DNA from: Halomonas icarae | GTDB lineage: Bacteria > Pseudomonadota > Gammaproteobacteria > Pseudomonadales > Halomonadaceae | DNA length: 64,000 nucleotides | Direction: 5' to 3' | NCBI RefSeq assembly: GCF_009901955.1 | Contig: NZ_WUTS01000001.1 | Coordinates: 1,992,817 to 2,056,816 of the forward strand | Position numbers and translations under genes: made by a program | In this document: in pieces, positions 44,359-55,320 of the stretch | Layout of the letters: every line of letters starts with the position of its first letter | How positions within the stretch are numbered: the first letter of the stretch is position 1 | The notes under the pieces: generated by a model | Databases searched by the model: none | The model's input: the letters and a program-made list of their open reading frames with translations, nothing else | What the model was told of the DNA's origin: nothing

Positions 44359-46245
44359 ATGGCCAACTCCAACCCGACCCTCAACGCCACCGTCGCCGAC
44401 GTCACCGACCGTATTCGCCAGCGCTCCGCCGAGCGACGCGCCCTCTACGAGGCACGCATGGCCGACCAGCACCGGCGTGGCGTGCACCGCGGAGAGCTCT
44501 CCTGCGGCAACCTGGCTCACGGCTTCGCCGCCTGCGGGGTCGAAGACAAGAACGCCCTGAAACTGATGAACAGTGCCAATCTGGGCATCATCTCGGCCTA
44601 CAACGACATGCTCTCGGCTCACCAGCCGCTGGAGACCTTCCCCGAGACCATCAAGGCCGCGGCGCGCGCCATGGGCAGCACCGCCCAGTTCGCCGGGGGC
44701 GTACCCGCCATGTGTGACGGCGTCACCCAGGGCCAGCCGGGTATGGAGCTGTCGCTGTTCTCCCGCGACGTGATCGCCATGGCCACCGCCGTGGGCCTCT
44801 CCCACAACATGTTCGACGCCGCGCTCTACCTCGGAGTCTGCGACAAGATCGTGCCGGGACTGTTTATCGCCGCGGCACGCTTCGGCCACCTGCCGGCCAT
44901 GTTCATCCCCGCGGGCCCCATGCCCAGCGGCCTGCCAAACAAGGAGAAGGCACGCATTCGCCAGCTGTTTGCCGAGGGCAAGGCGAGCCGCGAGGAGCTG
45001 CTGGAGGCCGAGTCCGCCTCCTACCACAGCCCCGGCACCTGTACCTTCTACGGCACCGCCAACTCCAACCAGCTGATGATGGAAATGATGGGGCTGCATC
45101 TGCCCGGCACCTCCTTCGTCAACCCCGGTACCGAGATGCGCGAGGCGCTGACGCGCTTCGCCACCGAGCAGGCGATCCGCAACACTGAAGCCGGCGGCGA
45201 CTACCGCCCCTTCTACAGGCAGATCGACGAGCGCGCCATCGTCAATGCCATCGTCGGTCTGCTCGCCTCCGGCGGCTCCACCAATCACACCCTGCACCTC
45301 GTGGCCATGGCCGCCGCCGCCGGCCTGACTCTCACCTGGGAGGACTTTACCGACCTCTCCGCGGTGACCCCGAGCCTGATGCAGGTCTACCCCAACGGCC
45401 AGGCCGACATCAATCACTTCCAGGCCGCCGGCGGCATGAGCTTCCTGTTCCGCGAACTGCTCACGGCCGGCCTGATCCACGGGGACATCCCCACGGTGTT
45501 CGGTACCGATCTCACCACCTACACCCAGGAACCCTTCCTCGAGGAGGGCAAGCTGGTCTGGCGCGAGGGGCCGGCAGCGAGCCTCGATCGCGACGTGCTG
45601 CGCGGCGTGGCAGAGCCCTTCGCCGCCACCGGTGGACTCACCGTGATCGACGGCAATCTGGGGCGCGGCGTGATCAAGGTCTCGGCGGTCGCCGAGGAGC
45701 ACCGTGTGGTGGAAGCGCCGGTGAAGATCTTCGAGGACCAGAACGAGCTCAAGGCCGCCTTCGAGGCCGGCGAGCTCGACCGTGACGTCATCGCCGTGGT
45801 GCGCTTCCAGGGCCCCAAGGCCAATGGCATGCCCGAGCTGCACAAGCTGACGCCCTATCTCGGCGTGCTTCAGGACCGTGGCCACAAGGTGGCGCTGGTT
45901 ACCGACGGACGCATGTCCGGCGCCTCCGGCAAGGTGCCGGCGGCCATCCATATCAGCCCCGAGGCGCTGGACGGCGGTCCCCTGTCGAAGCTGCGCGACG
46001 GCGATATCGTGCGTCTCGACGCCAATGCCGGCACTCTCGAGACCAGGGTCGAGGCCCATGTCTGGGCCGATCGCGAGCAGCGCGTCGCCGCACTGGACCA
46101 CTACCATGTGGGGCTGGGCCGCGAGCTGTTTGCCGGCTTCCGCCACCTCGCCATGCGCGGCGAGGAGGGAGCCGGGGTCTTCGGCGGCTTCGAGGCCGAC
46201 GACCTGGCCCGCCAGGCCGGACAGATCCACGATGAGGACGCCTGA
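44359..46245 (+). CDS. edd: 6-Phosphogluconate dehydratase
   Basis: A 628-residue ILVD/EDD-family iron-sulfur enzyme converting 6-phosphogluconate to KDPG, the first Entner-Doudoroff step. Cluster cysteines are seen in [18 protein letters not shown] and [15 protein letters not shown], and the signature [12 protein letters not shown] is present. [18 protein letters not shown] near the C-terminus is typical. It heads the edd-glk-mutarotase-frk operon and has two operator candidates in its leader. The KDPG aldolase gene eda is not in the window. Confidence 0.96.
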   Translation: MANSNPTLNATVADVTDRIRQRSAERRALYEARMADQHRRGVHRGELSCGNLAHGFAACGVEDKNALKLMNSANLGIISAYNDMLSAHQPLETFPETIKAAARAMGSTAQFAGGVPAMCDGVTQGQPGMELSLFSRDVIAMATAVGLSHNMFDAALYLGVCDKIVPGLFIAAARFGHLPAMFIPAGPMPSGLPNKEKARIRQLFAEGKASREELLEAESASYHSPGTCTFYGTANSNQLMMEMMGLHLPGTSFVNPGTEMREALTRFATEQAIRNTEAGGDYRPFYRQIDERAIVNAIVGLLASGGSTNHTLHLVAMAAAAGLTLTWEDFTDLSAVTPSLMQVYPNGQADINHFQAAGGMSFLFRELLTAGLIHGDIPTVFGTDLTTYTQEPFLEEGKLVWREGPAASLDRDVLRGVAEPFAATGGLTVIDGNLGRGVIKVSAVAEEHRVVEAPVKIFEDQNELKAAFEAGELDRDVIAVVRFQGPKANGMPELHKLTPYLGVLQDRGHKVALVTDGRMSGASGKVPAAIHISPEALDGGPLSKLRDGDIVRLDANAGTLETRVEAHVWADREQRVAALDHYHVGLGRELFAGFRHLAMRGEEGAGVFGGFEADDLARQAGQIHDEDA

Positions 46246-46256
46246 GGATCTCTGCA

Positions 46257-47222
46257 ATGATACGACCGGCCCTGATCGGTGACATCGGTGGGACCAACGC
46301 ACGTTTCGCGCTGGTCACCCCCGGGGGAGTCGCCCCTCACGATATCCTCAGCCTGCCCTGCGCCGATTACCCCGGCCTGGTGGAAGCGGTGCAGGACTAC
46401 CTTGCCCGCGTGGGCGCCACCGGCACACAGGCACCGCGAGAGGCGTGCCTGGCCTTCGCCTGCCCGGTGCATGACGACCGCATCAAGATGACCAACAACC
46501 ACTGGGTCTTCTCGCGCGCCGCGGTCCAGGCCGAGCTCGGGCTCACCCTCTTCAAGGCGATCAACGACTTCACCGCCCAGGCCCTGGGAGTACCCCATGT
46601 GGCCGAGGAGGAGCTGGTCGAGATCCAGTCCGGCCAGGCGACTCCCCACGCCGCCCGGCTGGTCATCGGCCCCGGCACCGGCCTCGGTGTGGCCACCCTC
46701 TTCCCCGGACGCCACGCCTGGATCCCGCTGCCGGGTGAGGGAGGCCACATTACCTTCGCCCCCACCGATGAGCGGGAACGACAGCTGCTTCACCACTTCC
46801 ATCACCGTTACGGGCGCGTCTCGGTGGAGCGCGTTCTCTGTGGCCAGGGGCTGCTCGACCTCTACCTCGCCCACTGCTCACTGGAGAGCGCCACGCCCGC
46901 GTTCTCCACGCCGGCCCAGGTGACAGCGGCCGCCGACGAGGACCCCATCGCCCGTGATACCCTGCTGCGATTCCTGAAGATCCTCGGCGATGTCTGCGGC
47001 GATGCGGCACTCACCCTGGGCGCCCGCGGCGGTGTCACGCTATGCGGTGGCATCCTGCCACGGCTGCTCGACTGGCTGCCCGAAAGTCGCTTCCGCGAGG
47101 CCTTCGCCGACAAGGGGCGCATGCATGCCTACAATGCCGCGATCCCGATCCATGTCGTCACGGCGCCATGGCCGGGCCTGCTGGGCGCCGCCGAGGCACT
47201 GCACAATGAAGAAGTCGAATAG
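46257..47222 (+). CDS. glk: Glucokinase
   Basis: A 321-residue ATP-dependent hexokinase of the bacterial Glk family. The phosphate-binding motif LIGDIGGTNARF (about 6-17), sugar-binding NNHWVFS and KAINDFTAQA, and GPGTGLGVA are present, with the catalytic Asp in FKAINDF. It starts 11 nt after edd, so the two are co-transcribed. It phosphorylates glucose for entry into the Entner-Doudoroff pathway. Confidence 0.95.
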   Translation: MIRPALIGDIGGTNARFALVTPGGVAPHDILSLPCADYPGLVEAVQDYLARVGATGTQAPREACLAFACPVHDDRIKMTNNHWVFSRAAVQAELGLTLFKAINDFTAQALGVPHVAEEELVEIQSGQATPHAARLVIGPGTGLGVATLFPGRHAWIPLPGEGGHITFAPTDERERQLLHHFHHRYGRVSVERVLCGQGLLDLYLAHCSLESATPAFSTPAQVTAAADEDPIARDTLLRFLKILGDVCGDAALTLGARGGVTLCGGILPRLLDWLPESRFREAFADKGRMHAYNAAIPIHVVTAPWPGLLGAAEALHNEEVE

Positions 47223-47243
47223 CTCGACGGAAGAGGTCAAACG

Positions 47244-48242
47244 ATGATTCCCGCAAGTCTGCGAACCCTGCTCGATGATACCGACGGCCAGCGTCGTGCC
47301 GAATGGCATGGCCGCGATATATGGCTGGCCAACGAAACCTGGGGCGAGCTTGTCGTCTCGCTGCAGGGGGCTCAAGTGCTTCACTATTGCCCGTCGCCGC
47401 TCTCTATCGCGCCCAAAACCGCGCGAGCCGCTGGCGCTCTTCCTAACGCGCCCGAAGCCGCGCAAGCCGCTGGCGCTCTTCCAACCGACGCTGCGGAGGC
47501 ACCCGAAGGTATGGCGGCCGGCAGCTGGCTATGGGTGACGCCCACGCCCCAGGACCCGCCCGGGGCCATCCGCGGCGGTATCCCGCTCTGCTGGCCCTGG
47601 TTTGCCGACGAGCACACGGCCGATGAGAGTGCGGACCGCTCCGGCCCGCTGCATGGGCCGGCGCGCAAGGCGGCGTGGCGCCTCGACGCGGTGGACGAAC
47701 ATGAAGAGGGCGTGGAGCTTCACCTCTCCCCCGAGTCACGCCTGCATAGTCAGCTCACTCCGCGAGCGGTGATTCAGGCCAACGCCAACCGCCTTCATGT
47801 GGAGCTCATCACCGAACACACCGGCGAGACGCCGGTGAAGATGAGCGGTGCGCTGCACACCTATCTGGCGGTAACCGACGCCTTTGGGTGCCGCCTGGAA
47901 GGCCTCCCCGGCGCCCGCTATCTCGACAAGCTGGCCGGCTTCGCCGAGCGGGAGCAGCAGGGCGAACTCGGCGTGCGTGGCGCGCTGGACCGCATCTACC
48001 ACAGCAATGCCGAGCTCACCCTCGACGATGGCAACCGGCGCCTGCGCATCGCTCGCCAGGGCAGCGACTCGGCGGTGGTCTGGCACCCCGGCGATGACGC
48101 TCTGCCCGCCGATACACCGGCCGAGGTGGGTCGCCACTTCCTCTGCGTGGAGGCCGCCAACACCCGTCTCGACCCGGTGTGGCTGGTGCCCGGCGCCCAG
48201 CATCTGCTGGGTACCACCCTGTCCCGGGCAGAAGACGCCTGA
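47244..48242 (+). CDS. D-hexose-6-phosphate mutarotase (YeaD-like) with internal repeat insertion
   Basis: A 332-residue galactose-mutarotase-fold protein. GGIPLCWPWFADE and the downstream GPARKAAW segment carry catalytic-type residues of hexose-6-phosphate 1-epimerases; the catalytic Glu lies near the C-terminus (CVEAAN). It equilibrates anomers of glucose-6-phosphate. Residues about 56-85 are an Ala/Pro-rich insert made of two tandem 13-residue units (APKTARAAGALPN, APEAAQAAGALPT) in a surface loop before the GGIPL block. It starts 21 nt after glk in the same operon. Confidence 0.87.
   Translation: MIPASLRTLLDDTDGQRRAEWHGRDIWLANETWGELVVSLQGAQVLHYCPSPLSIAPKTARAAGALPNAPEAAQAAGALPTDAAEAPEGMAAGSWLWVTPTPQDPPGAIRGGIPLCWPWFADEHTADESADRSGPLHGPARKAAWRLDAVDEHEEGVELHLSPESRLHSQLTPRAVIQANANRLHVELITEHTGETPVKMSGALHTYLAVTDAFGCRLEGLPGARYLDKLAGFAEREQQGELGVRGALDRIYHSNAELTLDDGNRRLRIARQGSDSAVVWHPGDDALPADTPAEVGRHFLCVEAANTRLDPVWLVPGAQHLLGTTLSRAEDA
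47409..47486. repeat. 39-bp tandem duplication within the mutarotase gene
   Basis: Two adjacent 39-bp units (47409-47447 and 47448-47486) match at most positions, including GCCGCTGGCGCTCTTCC in both. The unit is a multiple of three, so the frame is kept. Confidence 0.85.
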
Positions 48243-48285
48243 CCACCGCCCCACCAACAAGAATCAACGACAAGGATCAACGACC

Positions 48286-49242
48286 ATGCTGCCCGTTATC
48301 GCCTTCGGTGAAGCCCTCGTCGACATGCTCTCCAGCCGTCTGGGGGACACTGCCGATGGGACCACGGAGACCTTCACCCCCTACGCCGGCGGCGCTCCGG
48401 CCAACGTCGCCGTGGCCTGCGCACGGTTGGGGGTGCCCAGCCGTTTCCTTGGCATGCTCGGCGACGATCACTTCGGCGACTTCCTGGCCGCCGAACTCGC
48501 CGCTCAGGGCGTCGAACTCTCCGGGGTGCGGCGCACCCGCGAAGCGCGCACGGCGCTGGCCTTCGTCTCCCGGGATGCGAGCGGCGAGCGCACCTTCGAC
48601 TTCTACCGCCCCCCCGCGGCCGATCTGCTCTATCGCCTGCCGGACCTGCCTGCCGGGGTCTTCGACGAGCCCGCCATTCTGCACCTCTGCAGCAATAGCC
48701 TGACCGAACCGGAGATCGCCGAGACCACGCTGGCCATGGCCGAGATGGCATCGCGGGCCGGCTGTCTGGTCAGCGTGGACGCCAACCTGCGCCACAACCT
48801 CTGGCCCCGTGGCAGAGCCGACGGCGCCCTGGTCACCCGACTGCTCGACGCCGCCGACCTGCTCAAGCTCTCCCGGGAGGAGGTCGACGATCTGCGTGGC
48901 GACCATCCGGAGGAGAGCTGGCTGGCCGAGCGCCTGGCCGCCGGCGTCAGATTGATCGTGGTCACCGATGGCGGTGGAAGCGTGCGCGCCCTTGGCGCGG
49001 GAGTGTCACTGTCGGTCACTCCACCGACCGTCGTGCCGGTGGATACGACGGCGGGTGGCGATGCCTTTATCGGTGGGCTGCTGGCCGCCCTCGCCGAAGG
49101 TGGCTTCGAGGAGGGTTGGCATCGCGACGCGGAACGCCTGGAAGCCGCACTGGCGTTCGCCTGCCGCTGCGGTGCCCATGCCGTCACCCGCCCGGGCAGC
49201 TATGTCGCCCTGCCCACCCAGGCCGATCTCTCACCGGCCTGA
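48286..49242 (+). CDS. frk: Fructokinase (PfkB family)
   Basis: A 318-residue ribokinase-family sugar kinase. N-terminal signature: AFGEALVDM, then YAGGAPANVAVACARLG. The C-terminal catalytic region DTTAGGDAFIGGLL holds the catalytic Asp and anion hole. VDANLRHNLWP is typical of fructokinases. The start ATG at 48286 has AAGGA upstream. It would phosphorylate fructose from the sorbitol and mannitol dehydrogenases encoded in the convergent operon, linking polyols to the hexose operon. Confidence 0.9.
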   Translation: MLPVIAFGEALVDMLSSRLGDTADGTTETFTPYAGGAPANVAVACARLGVPSRFLGMLGDDHFGDFLAAELAAQGVELSGVRRTREARTALAFVSRDASGERTFDFYRPPAADLLYRLPDLPAGVFDEPAILHLCSNSLTEPEIAETTLAMAEMASRAGCLVSVDANLRHNLWPRGRADGALVTRLLDAADLLKLSREEVDDLRGDHPEESWLAERLAAGVRLIVVTDGGGSVRALGAGVSLSVTPPTVVPVDTTAGGDAFIGGLLAALAEGGFEEGWHRDAERLEAALAFACRCGAHAVTRPGSYVALPTQADLSPA

Positions 49243-49262
49243 TTGACCACTTGCCGACACCA

Positions 49263-49297
49263 CGACGCCCGATGATGGAAGCCATCATCGGGCGTCG
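49263..49297. terminator. Perfect 16-bp hairpin between frk and the mannitol dehydrogenase gene
   Basis: CGACGCCCGATGATGG (49263-49278) and its exact complement (49282-49297) with loop AAG lie between convergent operons. It has no strong T-run but is a very stable stem. Confidence 0.8.
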
Positions 49298-49324
49298 GCC
49301 GATCGGTACTTCCTGTTATCAGCG

Positions 49325-50797
49325 CTATCCGACCAGCGATTCCAGGGTCGCCCGTGCGCCTCGCGCATGGAGGCTCTGCAACGCCTCCACATAGGCCCTG
49401 CGGAACCGCTCATTCTCGGCCAGGTCACCGAACAGCTCGCGGTTCTCGATAAAGGCGGTGGGCTGCTCGTGGTTGCGGGCCGCTATGGCCATCAGTTCAT
49501 CCTTCCGGCGGTCCACCACCTCGATGCTCTCCCCCTGCTCATCGACTCCCTCGGCATAGCGCGCCCAGCTGGCGACCACTGCCGCACAGCGATGAATATC
49601 CCCCCCCGTCGCGAGCTGCTGGCGAATCACCGGCACCAGCCACTTGGGGATGCGATCGGAGCTCTCGGCACACAGCCGGGCCAGGGTATCCCGGACTTCG
49701 GGATTGGCGAAGCGGGTGATCAGGGTAAGGCGGTAGGCAACCAGATCGACACCCGGCAGCGCCTCCAGGGTGGGGGTCGCCTCGAGGGTCATGTAGCCCA
49801 GCAGGAAGTCGACGAACAGCGGGTCGGCGCTCGCCTCGTGGGCATAGTGATAGCCGGCCAGATAGCCGAAGTAGGCCAGTGCCTGGTGACCGGCATTGAG
49901 CAGACGCAGCTTCATCAGCTCATAGGGGACGACATCCTCGACCAGCTGCACTCCGGCCTGCTCGAAGACCGGACGCCCGGCGACGAAGTGATCCTCCAGC
50001 ACCCACTGGGTGAAGGGCTCACAGACCACCGGCCAGGCATCCTCGACACCGAAGCGACTGCCGAGCTCATCGATGTCCGCGGGCGTGGTCACCGGCGTGA
50101 TGCGATCGACCATCGAGTTGGGGAACGGCACCTCGGCCTCGATCCAGGCGCCGAGCTCAGCCTCACGGGCGCGAGCGAAGGCGGTGAACATCCTGCGTGC
50201 CACCTCGCCATTGCCCTGGATATTGTCGCAGGACATCACCGTGAAGGGCGCGAGGCCGCGCTCACGACGGCGCCGCAGGGCCTCGATCACCAGGCCGAAG
50301 GAGGTCCTGGACCTGCTCGGCTCGGCCAGGTCATGCTGCACGTCGGGGTTGTCGAGGTCGAACTCGCCGCTAACCGGGTGAAAGTTGTAGCCGCCTTCGG
50401 TGACGGTCAGCGAGACGATGCGGATCGCCGGATCGGCCATCCGCTCGATCACCGCCTCGGGGTCTTCCGGGGCGAACAGATAATCCAGCATGGCACCCAC
50501 GACCCGGGCCTCCCGATGACCATCGGGATGCTTCACCACCACGCTATAGAGATGATCCTGGGCCGCCAGGGCCTGCTGCATGCGACGATCGCCGGGCATC
50601 ACACCGACACCGACGATGCCCCAGTCCAGCGCCTCACCACGATTCATCAGGTCATCCACATACATCGCCTGGTGAGCACGATGGAAGCCACCCACTCCGA
50701 TATGGACGATGCCGGCGCTGACGGCGCCACGGTCGTAACACGGTATGGCGACCGTGGGGGCCAGCCGTTCCAGATTGGCGCTGGTGAGTCGGGTCAT
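49325..50797 (-). CDS. mtlK: Mannitol 2-dehydrogenase family protein
   Basis: A 490-residue polyol-specific long-chain dehydrogenase oxidising mannitol (and often arabitol or sorbitol) to the ketose with NAD. The N-terminal Rossmann motif is IVHIGVGGFHRAHQA. The catalytic Lys and its signature are in MKLRLLNAGHQALAY (K-x4-N-x2-H). ATG 50797 has AGGAG at good spacing; a longer frame to 50923 would overlap the kinase gene. It is the last gene of the polyol operon. Length fits MtlK/MtlD of Rhodobacter and Pseudomonas. Fructuronate reductase is the nearest alternative. Confidence 0.9.
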   Translation of the reverse strand: MTRLTSANLERLAPTVAIPCYDRGAVSAGIVHIGVGGFHRAHQAMYVDDLMNRGEALDWGIVGVGVMPGDRRMQQALAAQDHLYSVVVKHPDGHREARVVGAMLDYLFAPEDPEAVIERMADPAIRIVSLTVTEGGYNFHPVSGEFDLDNPDVQHDLAEPSRSRTSFGLVIEALRRRRERGLAPFTVMSCDNIQGNGEVARRMFTAFARAREAELGAWIEAEVPFPNSMVDRITPVTTPADIDELGSRFGVEDAWPVVCEPFTQWVLEDHFVAGRPVFEQAGVQLVEDVVPYELMKLRLLNAGHQALAYFGYLAGYHYAHEASADPLFVDFLLGYMTLEATPTLEALPGVDLVAYRLTLITRFANPEVRDTLARLCAESSDRIPKWLVPVIRQQLATGGDIHRCAAVVASWARYAEGVDEQGESIEVVDRRKDELMAIAARNHEQPTAFIENRELFGDLAENERFRRAYVEALQSLHARGARATLESLVG

Positions 50798-50865
50798 AAG
50801 GAGTCTCCTGCCGCCGCGGCGGTCGTGTCGGATAGGGAAAATGGAGGAAGCGAGGTCGACGATGC

Positions 50866-51498
50866 TCAATCGCTGGCGGCCCAGTGCAGGTCGGCGGGCA
50901 CCGAGGCCGTCTTGATCAGGCAAGCATTGAGCATGTCCTTGTGACGCGTCCGCTCGAGGGCACCGGCCGGGTCCTGCCCCATCTCCCGCCAGCGCTGGAT
51001 CAAGCGCGCCTCGAGAAGCTCGTCGGGTACCTCGAGAAAGAGCGTCATGTCGAACAATGGCCGCAGCGCCGGCCAGGGTCCCTCATCGAGCAGCAGATAG
51101 TTGCCCTCGACGATCACCAGCCGATGCTCGGGGGTGATCAACCGCCCGCCGGCCCGTGCCAGATCCAGCGGGCGGTCGAACACCGGCACGGCGACCGTGC
51201 AGTCGGCACGGCGGATGCGCATCAGATCGTGCCTGAGTCCGTCACAGTCGAAGGTCTCCGGTGCGCCTTTGATGGGCACCAGGCCCCGGGGCTCGAGCAC
51301 GGCATTGTCGAAGTGGTAGCCATCCATGGGCACCACCGCGGCGCAGCCAGGCTGGCGGGCGTTGAGCTCGCGGCACAGCCAGCCCGAGAGAAAGGACTTG
51401 CCCGCGGCGGGCGGCCCCGCCAGAGCGACGATGAAGCGCCGGTTCTCCCCCGCCGCCTCGAGCAGCCGCCCCACCACCTGATGGATAGTTGGATTCAT
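50866..51498 (-). CDS. P-loop kinase of the uridine-kinase/FrcK-like type
   Basis: A 210-residue P-loop protein with Walker A GPPAAGKS (about 28-35), VPMDGYHFDNAVL after it and VIVEGNYLLLDEGPW later; these are marks of the uridine kinase-like/PanK-like fold. Homologues in sugar-ABC operons of Rhizobiales are called FrcK and thought to phosphorylate fructose or another sugar. Here it lies between the short-chain polyol dehydrogenase and mannitol dehydrogenase genes on the same strand. With the separate frk at 48286 the cell would have two candidate fructose kinases, or this one acts on a different ketose. Confidence 0.78.
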   Translation of the reverse strand: MNPTIHQVVGRLLEAAGENRRFIVALAGPPAAGKSFLSGWLCRELNARQPGCAAVVPMDGYHFDNAVLEPRGLVPIKGAPETFDCDGLRHDLMRIRRADCTVAVPVFDRPLDLARAGGRLITPEHRLVIVEGNYLLLDEGPWPALRPLFDMTLFLEVPDELLEARLIQRWREMGQDPAGALERTRHKDMLNACLIKTASVPADLHWAASD

Positions 51499-51667
51499 GT
51501 TTGTACCCGCGTGGTCAAAAAATCACCGAGCGGACTCGGCGTCCCGGGATGAAGCGCAAGGCGCACGGCGCGCAGGAGCCCGAGCATATGGGGTATAGGT
51601 GAGGGACTCCGACCGAGCCGGCGCTCGTGCTCCGCGCAACGCAGCGATTCGCCTACGCAGGCATTTT

Positions 51668-52444
51668 TCAGCTCATCCAGTTGCCACCATCGACATTCAG
51701 CGTCTGTGCCACCACATAGTCGCTGTCGTCGCTGGCGAGGAAAACGGCGGCCCCGGCATGGTCCTCTGGACGGCCCATGCGGCCATAGGGTACCGCCTCG
51801 CCGACCAGGCGCTTCTTCTCGCCGAGCGGGCGTCCCTCGTAGCGAGCGAACAGCGCATCGACCTCAGCCCACATCGGGGTGTCGACCACGCCCGGGGCGA
51901 TGCCGTTGACGTTGATGTCGTGCTCGATCAGTGCCAGGCCGCATGACTGGGTCAGGCTGATCACGGCGGCCTTGGTGGCGCAGTACATGCTGACCAGCGG
52001 CTCGCCGCGACGCCCCGCCTGGGAGGCCATGTTGATGATCTTGCCGCCCCGGCCACGCTCGACCATCGCCTGGGCCACCGCCTGCAGGGTGAAGAAGGCG
52101 CCCTTGACGTTGACGTCGAACTGCTTGTGGTAGCTCACCTCGGTCACCTCGAGCACCGGTGCCATGTCGAACACCGCGGCGTTGTTGACCAGAATATCGA
52201 TACCGCCGAAATGGCGGAGGGTCTCCTCAACCATCGCGGCGATGGAGGTGCGGTCACAGACGTCGAGGTGGATGCCCATGACACCTTCGCCACCCGCGAG
52301 ACGCTCCACCGCTTCGTCGATGGCGTTGATGTCGATATCGGCCACCACCACCCTGGCGCCTTCGGCCTGATAACGTTCGGCGATGGCCAGGCCGATACCC
52401 CGTGCACCACCGGTGACCACAGCTACTTTATCCTTGAGTTTCAC
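51668..52444 (-). CDS. smoS: Short-chain dehydrogenase, sorbitol dehydrogenase SmoS-like
   Basis: A 258-residue SDR. The cofactor motif TGGARGIG is at about 12-19, NNAAVFD at about 88-94, the catalytic Ser in NMASQAGRR and the YCATKAA Tyr-x3-Lys follow. The block from GGKIINMASQAGRRGE and the ending NVDGGNWMS strongly recall SmoS of Rhodobacter sphaeroides, which oxidises D-glucitol to fructose and galactitol to tagatose. The start is GTG 52444 with an AAGGGG site; no good ATG fits. It follows the HAD gene in the operon. Confidence 0.9.
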   Translation of the reverse strand: MKLKDKVAVVTGGARGIGLAIAERYQAEGARVVVADIDINAIDEAVERLAGGEGVMGIHLDVCDRTSIAAMVEETLRHFGGIDILVNNAAVFDMAPVLEVTEVSYHKQFDVNVKGAFFTLQAVAQAMVERGRGGKIINMASQAGRRGEPLVSMYCATKAAVISLTQSCGLALIEHDINVNGIAPGVVDTPMWAEVDALFARYEGRPLGEKKRLVGEAVPYGRMGRPEDHAGAAVFLASDDSDYVVAQTLNVDGGNWMS

Positions 52445-52485
52445 GCGCTCGCCCCTTCTGTTATGGCATGCAGAGTCCCGATGGA

Positions 52486-53172
52486 TCAGGCATCGACCGC
52501 AGACCGGCGGGTATCTCGCCACTGCTGAACCAGGGGCTCAAGCCCCCGCATATGGTCGAGCACCTGCCATGCCCCGGCCGTGCGCAGCCGCTCGGCCTGC
52601 CCCGCTGGCACATGGCTGGCACCGATAAAGCCGATTACCGTCATGCCGGCGCCGTGGGCCGCGGTGACGCCGGCCACGCTGTCCTCCACCACCAGGCAAT
52701 TGCCCGGGGCGCACGCAAGCTCGGCCGCGGCCAGGCGATAGATCGCCGGGTCCGGCTTGGGCGCCGCCACCTGATCGGCGGTGAAGATCGGCACGGCGCC
52801 CAGCCGGGCCTCGAGGCCGGTGGTGGCCAGCGACGCCAGCACCCGCTGGCGACGACTGTTGGAGACCACGGCCAGCGGCAGGGTGAGCCCGGCCAGGGCC
52901 TCGGCGACGCCTTCGATGGCCTTGAGCTCTCGGCCAAGGCGCGCCTCGATGGTCTCGTCGACCCGACGCGTGGCGTCGGGCGGCAGGCGATGGGCACTGC
53001 GCCCCTCCAGGTGGCCAAGGATGCTGGCCGTGGTCATGCCCAGCGCCGCCTTGAGCTCCTCCTCGGCGGCCAGGTCCGGCAGCCAGCTACCCAGCAGCTC
53101 GACCAGGGTGGCCTCGGCAATCGCCTCGCTGTCCACCAGCACGCCATCACAGTCGAAGATCAGGCTGTCCAT
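52486..53172 (-). CDS. HAD-superfamily phosphatase (HAD-IA)
   Basis: A 228-residue HAD hydrolase. Motif I is IFDCDGVLVDSE (nucleophile Asp near 7), motif II VVSNSRRQRV, motif III with KPDPAIYRLA, motif IV VVEDSVAGV. It resembles small sugar-phosphate phosphatases and beta-phosphoglucomutases. It lies 10 nt after the ABC ATPase gene, within the polyol operon. A role in dephosphorylating a sugar phosphate, perhaps relieving toxic accumulation or acting on a polyol phosphate, is inference. Confidence 0.85.
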   Translation of the reverse strand: MDSLIFDCDGVLVDSEAIAEATLVELLGSWLPDLAAEEELKAALGMTTASILGHLEGRSAHRLPPDATRRVDETIEARLGRELKAIEGVAEALAGLTLPLAVVSNSRRQRVLASLATTGLEARLGAVPIFTADQVAAPKPDPAIYRLAAAELACAPGNCLVVEDSVAGVTAAHGAGMTVIGFIGASHVPAGQAERLRTAGAWQVLDHMRGLEPLVQQWRDTRRSAVDA

Positions 53173-53182
53173 ACACCACTCC

Positions 53183-54328
<1,146 letters not shown>

Positions 54329-54420
54329 AGTGAGATTCCTTTACCTGGCGGCACCGAAGGCGCCGCAAAGCCTCTGTTTCTTGTCGTTATGCTGTACGGC
54401 GATGGAAGTGGTACTACCGA

Positions 54421-55305
54421 TCACTTCACCGCGCCGAAGGTCAGGCCGCGCACCATCTGCTTTTGCGTCAGCCAGCCGAACACCAGGATCGGCGCGATGG
54501 CCATGGTCGAGGCCGCGGAGAGCTTGGCCCAGAACAGTCCCTCGGGACTCGAGAAGGAGGCGATGTAGGCCGTCAGCGGCGCCGCCTGGGACGAGGTGAG
54601 GTTGAGACTCCAGAAGGCCTCGTTCCAGCTCAGGATCACCGACAGCAGGCCGGTGGAGGCGATGCCCGGCAGGGTCAGCGGCAGCAGCAGATAGATCACC
54701 TCCTGCAGGGTGCCGGCCCCGTCCATGCGGCCCGCCTCGAGGATGTCCTTGGGCATGTCCTTGAAGAAGGTGTAGAGCATCCACACCACGATCGGCAGGT
54801 TCATCAGGGTGTAGACGATGATCAGCCCGGTACGGGTATCCAGCAGTCCGACGTCGCGGAACAGCAGGTAGATCGGCACCAGCACGCCGACCGGCGGCAG
54901 CATCTTGGTGGACAGCATCCACAAGAGGGTGCCCTTGGTGCGTCGGGTGGGCAGGAAGGCCATCGAGTAGGCCGCCGGAATGGCGATCAGCAGCGCGAGC
55001 AGGGTCGAGCCGAAGGCCACCACCACGCTGTTGATGGCGAACTTGGCGTAGCCGGCCCGGCTCTGGACCTCGGCGTAGCTCTCAAGCGTCGGCGAGAAGA
55101 TCAGGCTCGGGTCGGCGATGGCCTCGGCCTCGGTCTTGAAGCCGGTCAGCACCATCCAGAAGATCGGGAAGAAGATCACCAGGGCCACGGTCCAGCCCAG
55201 CACGCCGAGCCACAGGCGCCGATTGAGCAGGGCCTCGGTCAGGGGAGACCGCTTGACCGGCGAGGCAGAGACCCCGGGCACGGATTGGGTTCTTGAAGTC
55301 GTCAT
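54421..55305 (-). CDS. smoG: Polyol ABC transporter permease (SmoG-like)
   Basis: A 294-residue CUT1 inner-membrane subunit with six helices and the EAA motif EAGRMDGAGTLQEVIYLLLPL (about 198-218). It pairs with SmoF, encoded 15 nt upstream. It is the MalG-like partner of a sorbitol/mannitol importer. Confidence 0.92.
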   Translation of the reverse strand: MTTSRTQSVPGVSASPVKRSPLTEALLNRRLWLGVLGWTVALVIFFPIFWMVLTGFKTEAEAIADPSLIFSPTLESYAEVQSRAGYAKFAINSVVVAFGSTLLALLIAIPAAYSMAFLPTRRTKGTLLWMLSTKMLPPVGVLVPIYLLFRDVGLLDTRTGLIIVYTLMNLPIVVWMLYTFFKDMPKDILEAGRMDGAGTLQEVIYLLLPLTLPGIASTGLLSVILSWNEAFWSLNLTSSQAAPLTAYIASFSSPEGLFWAKLSAASTMAIAPILVFGWLTQKQMVRGLTFGAVK

Positions 55306-55320
55306 GGGCGCGCTCCCGCG

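Noticed and set aside
44344-46302. A 652-codon open frame on the minus strand opposite edd
   Set aside because: High GC and codon bias of edd leave the antisense frame open; the translation is Gly/His-rich with no family resemblance, whereas edd has full conserved motifs.
49367-50944. A 525-codon plus-strand frame opposite the mannitol dehydrogenase gene
   Set aside because: Shadow of the real gene; no ribosome site and no recognisable domain.
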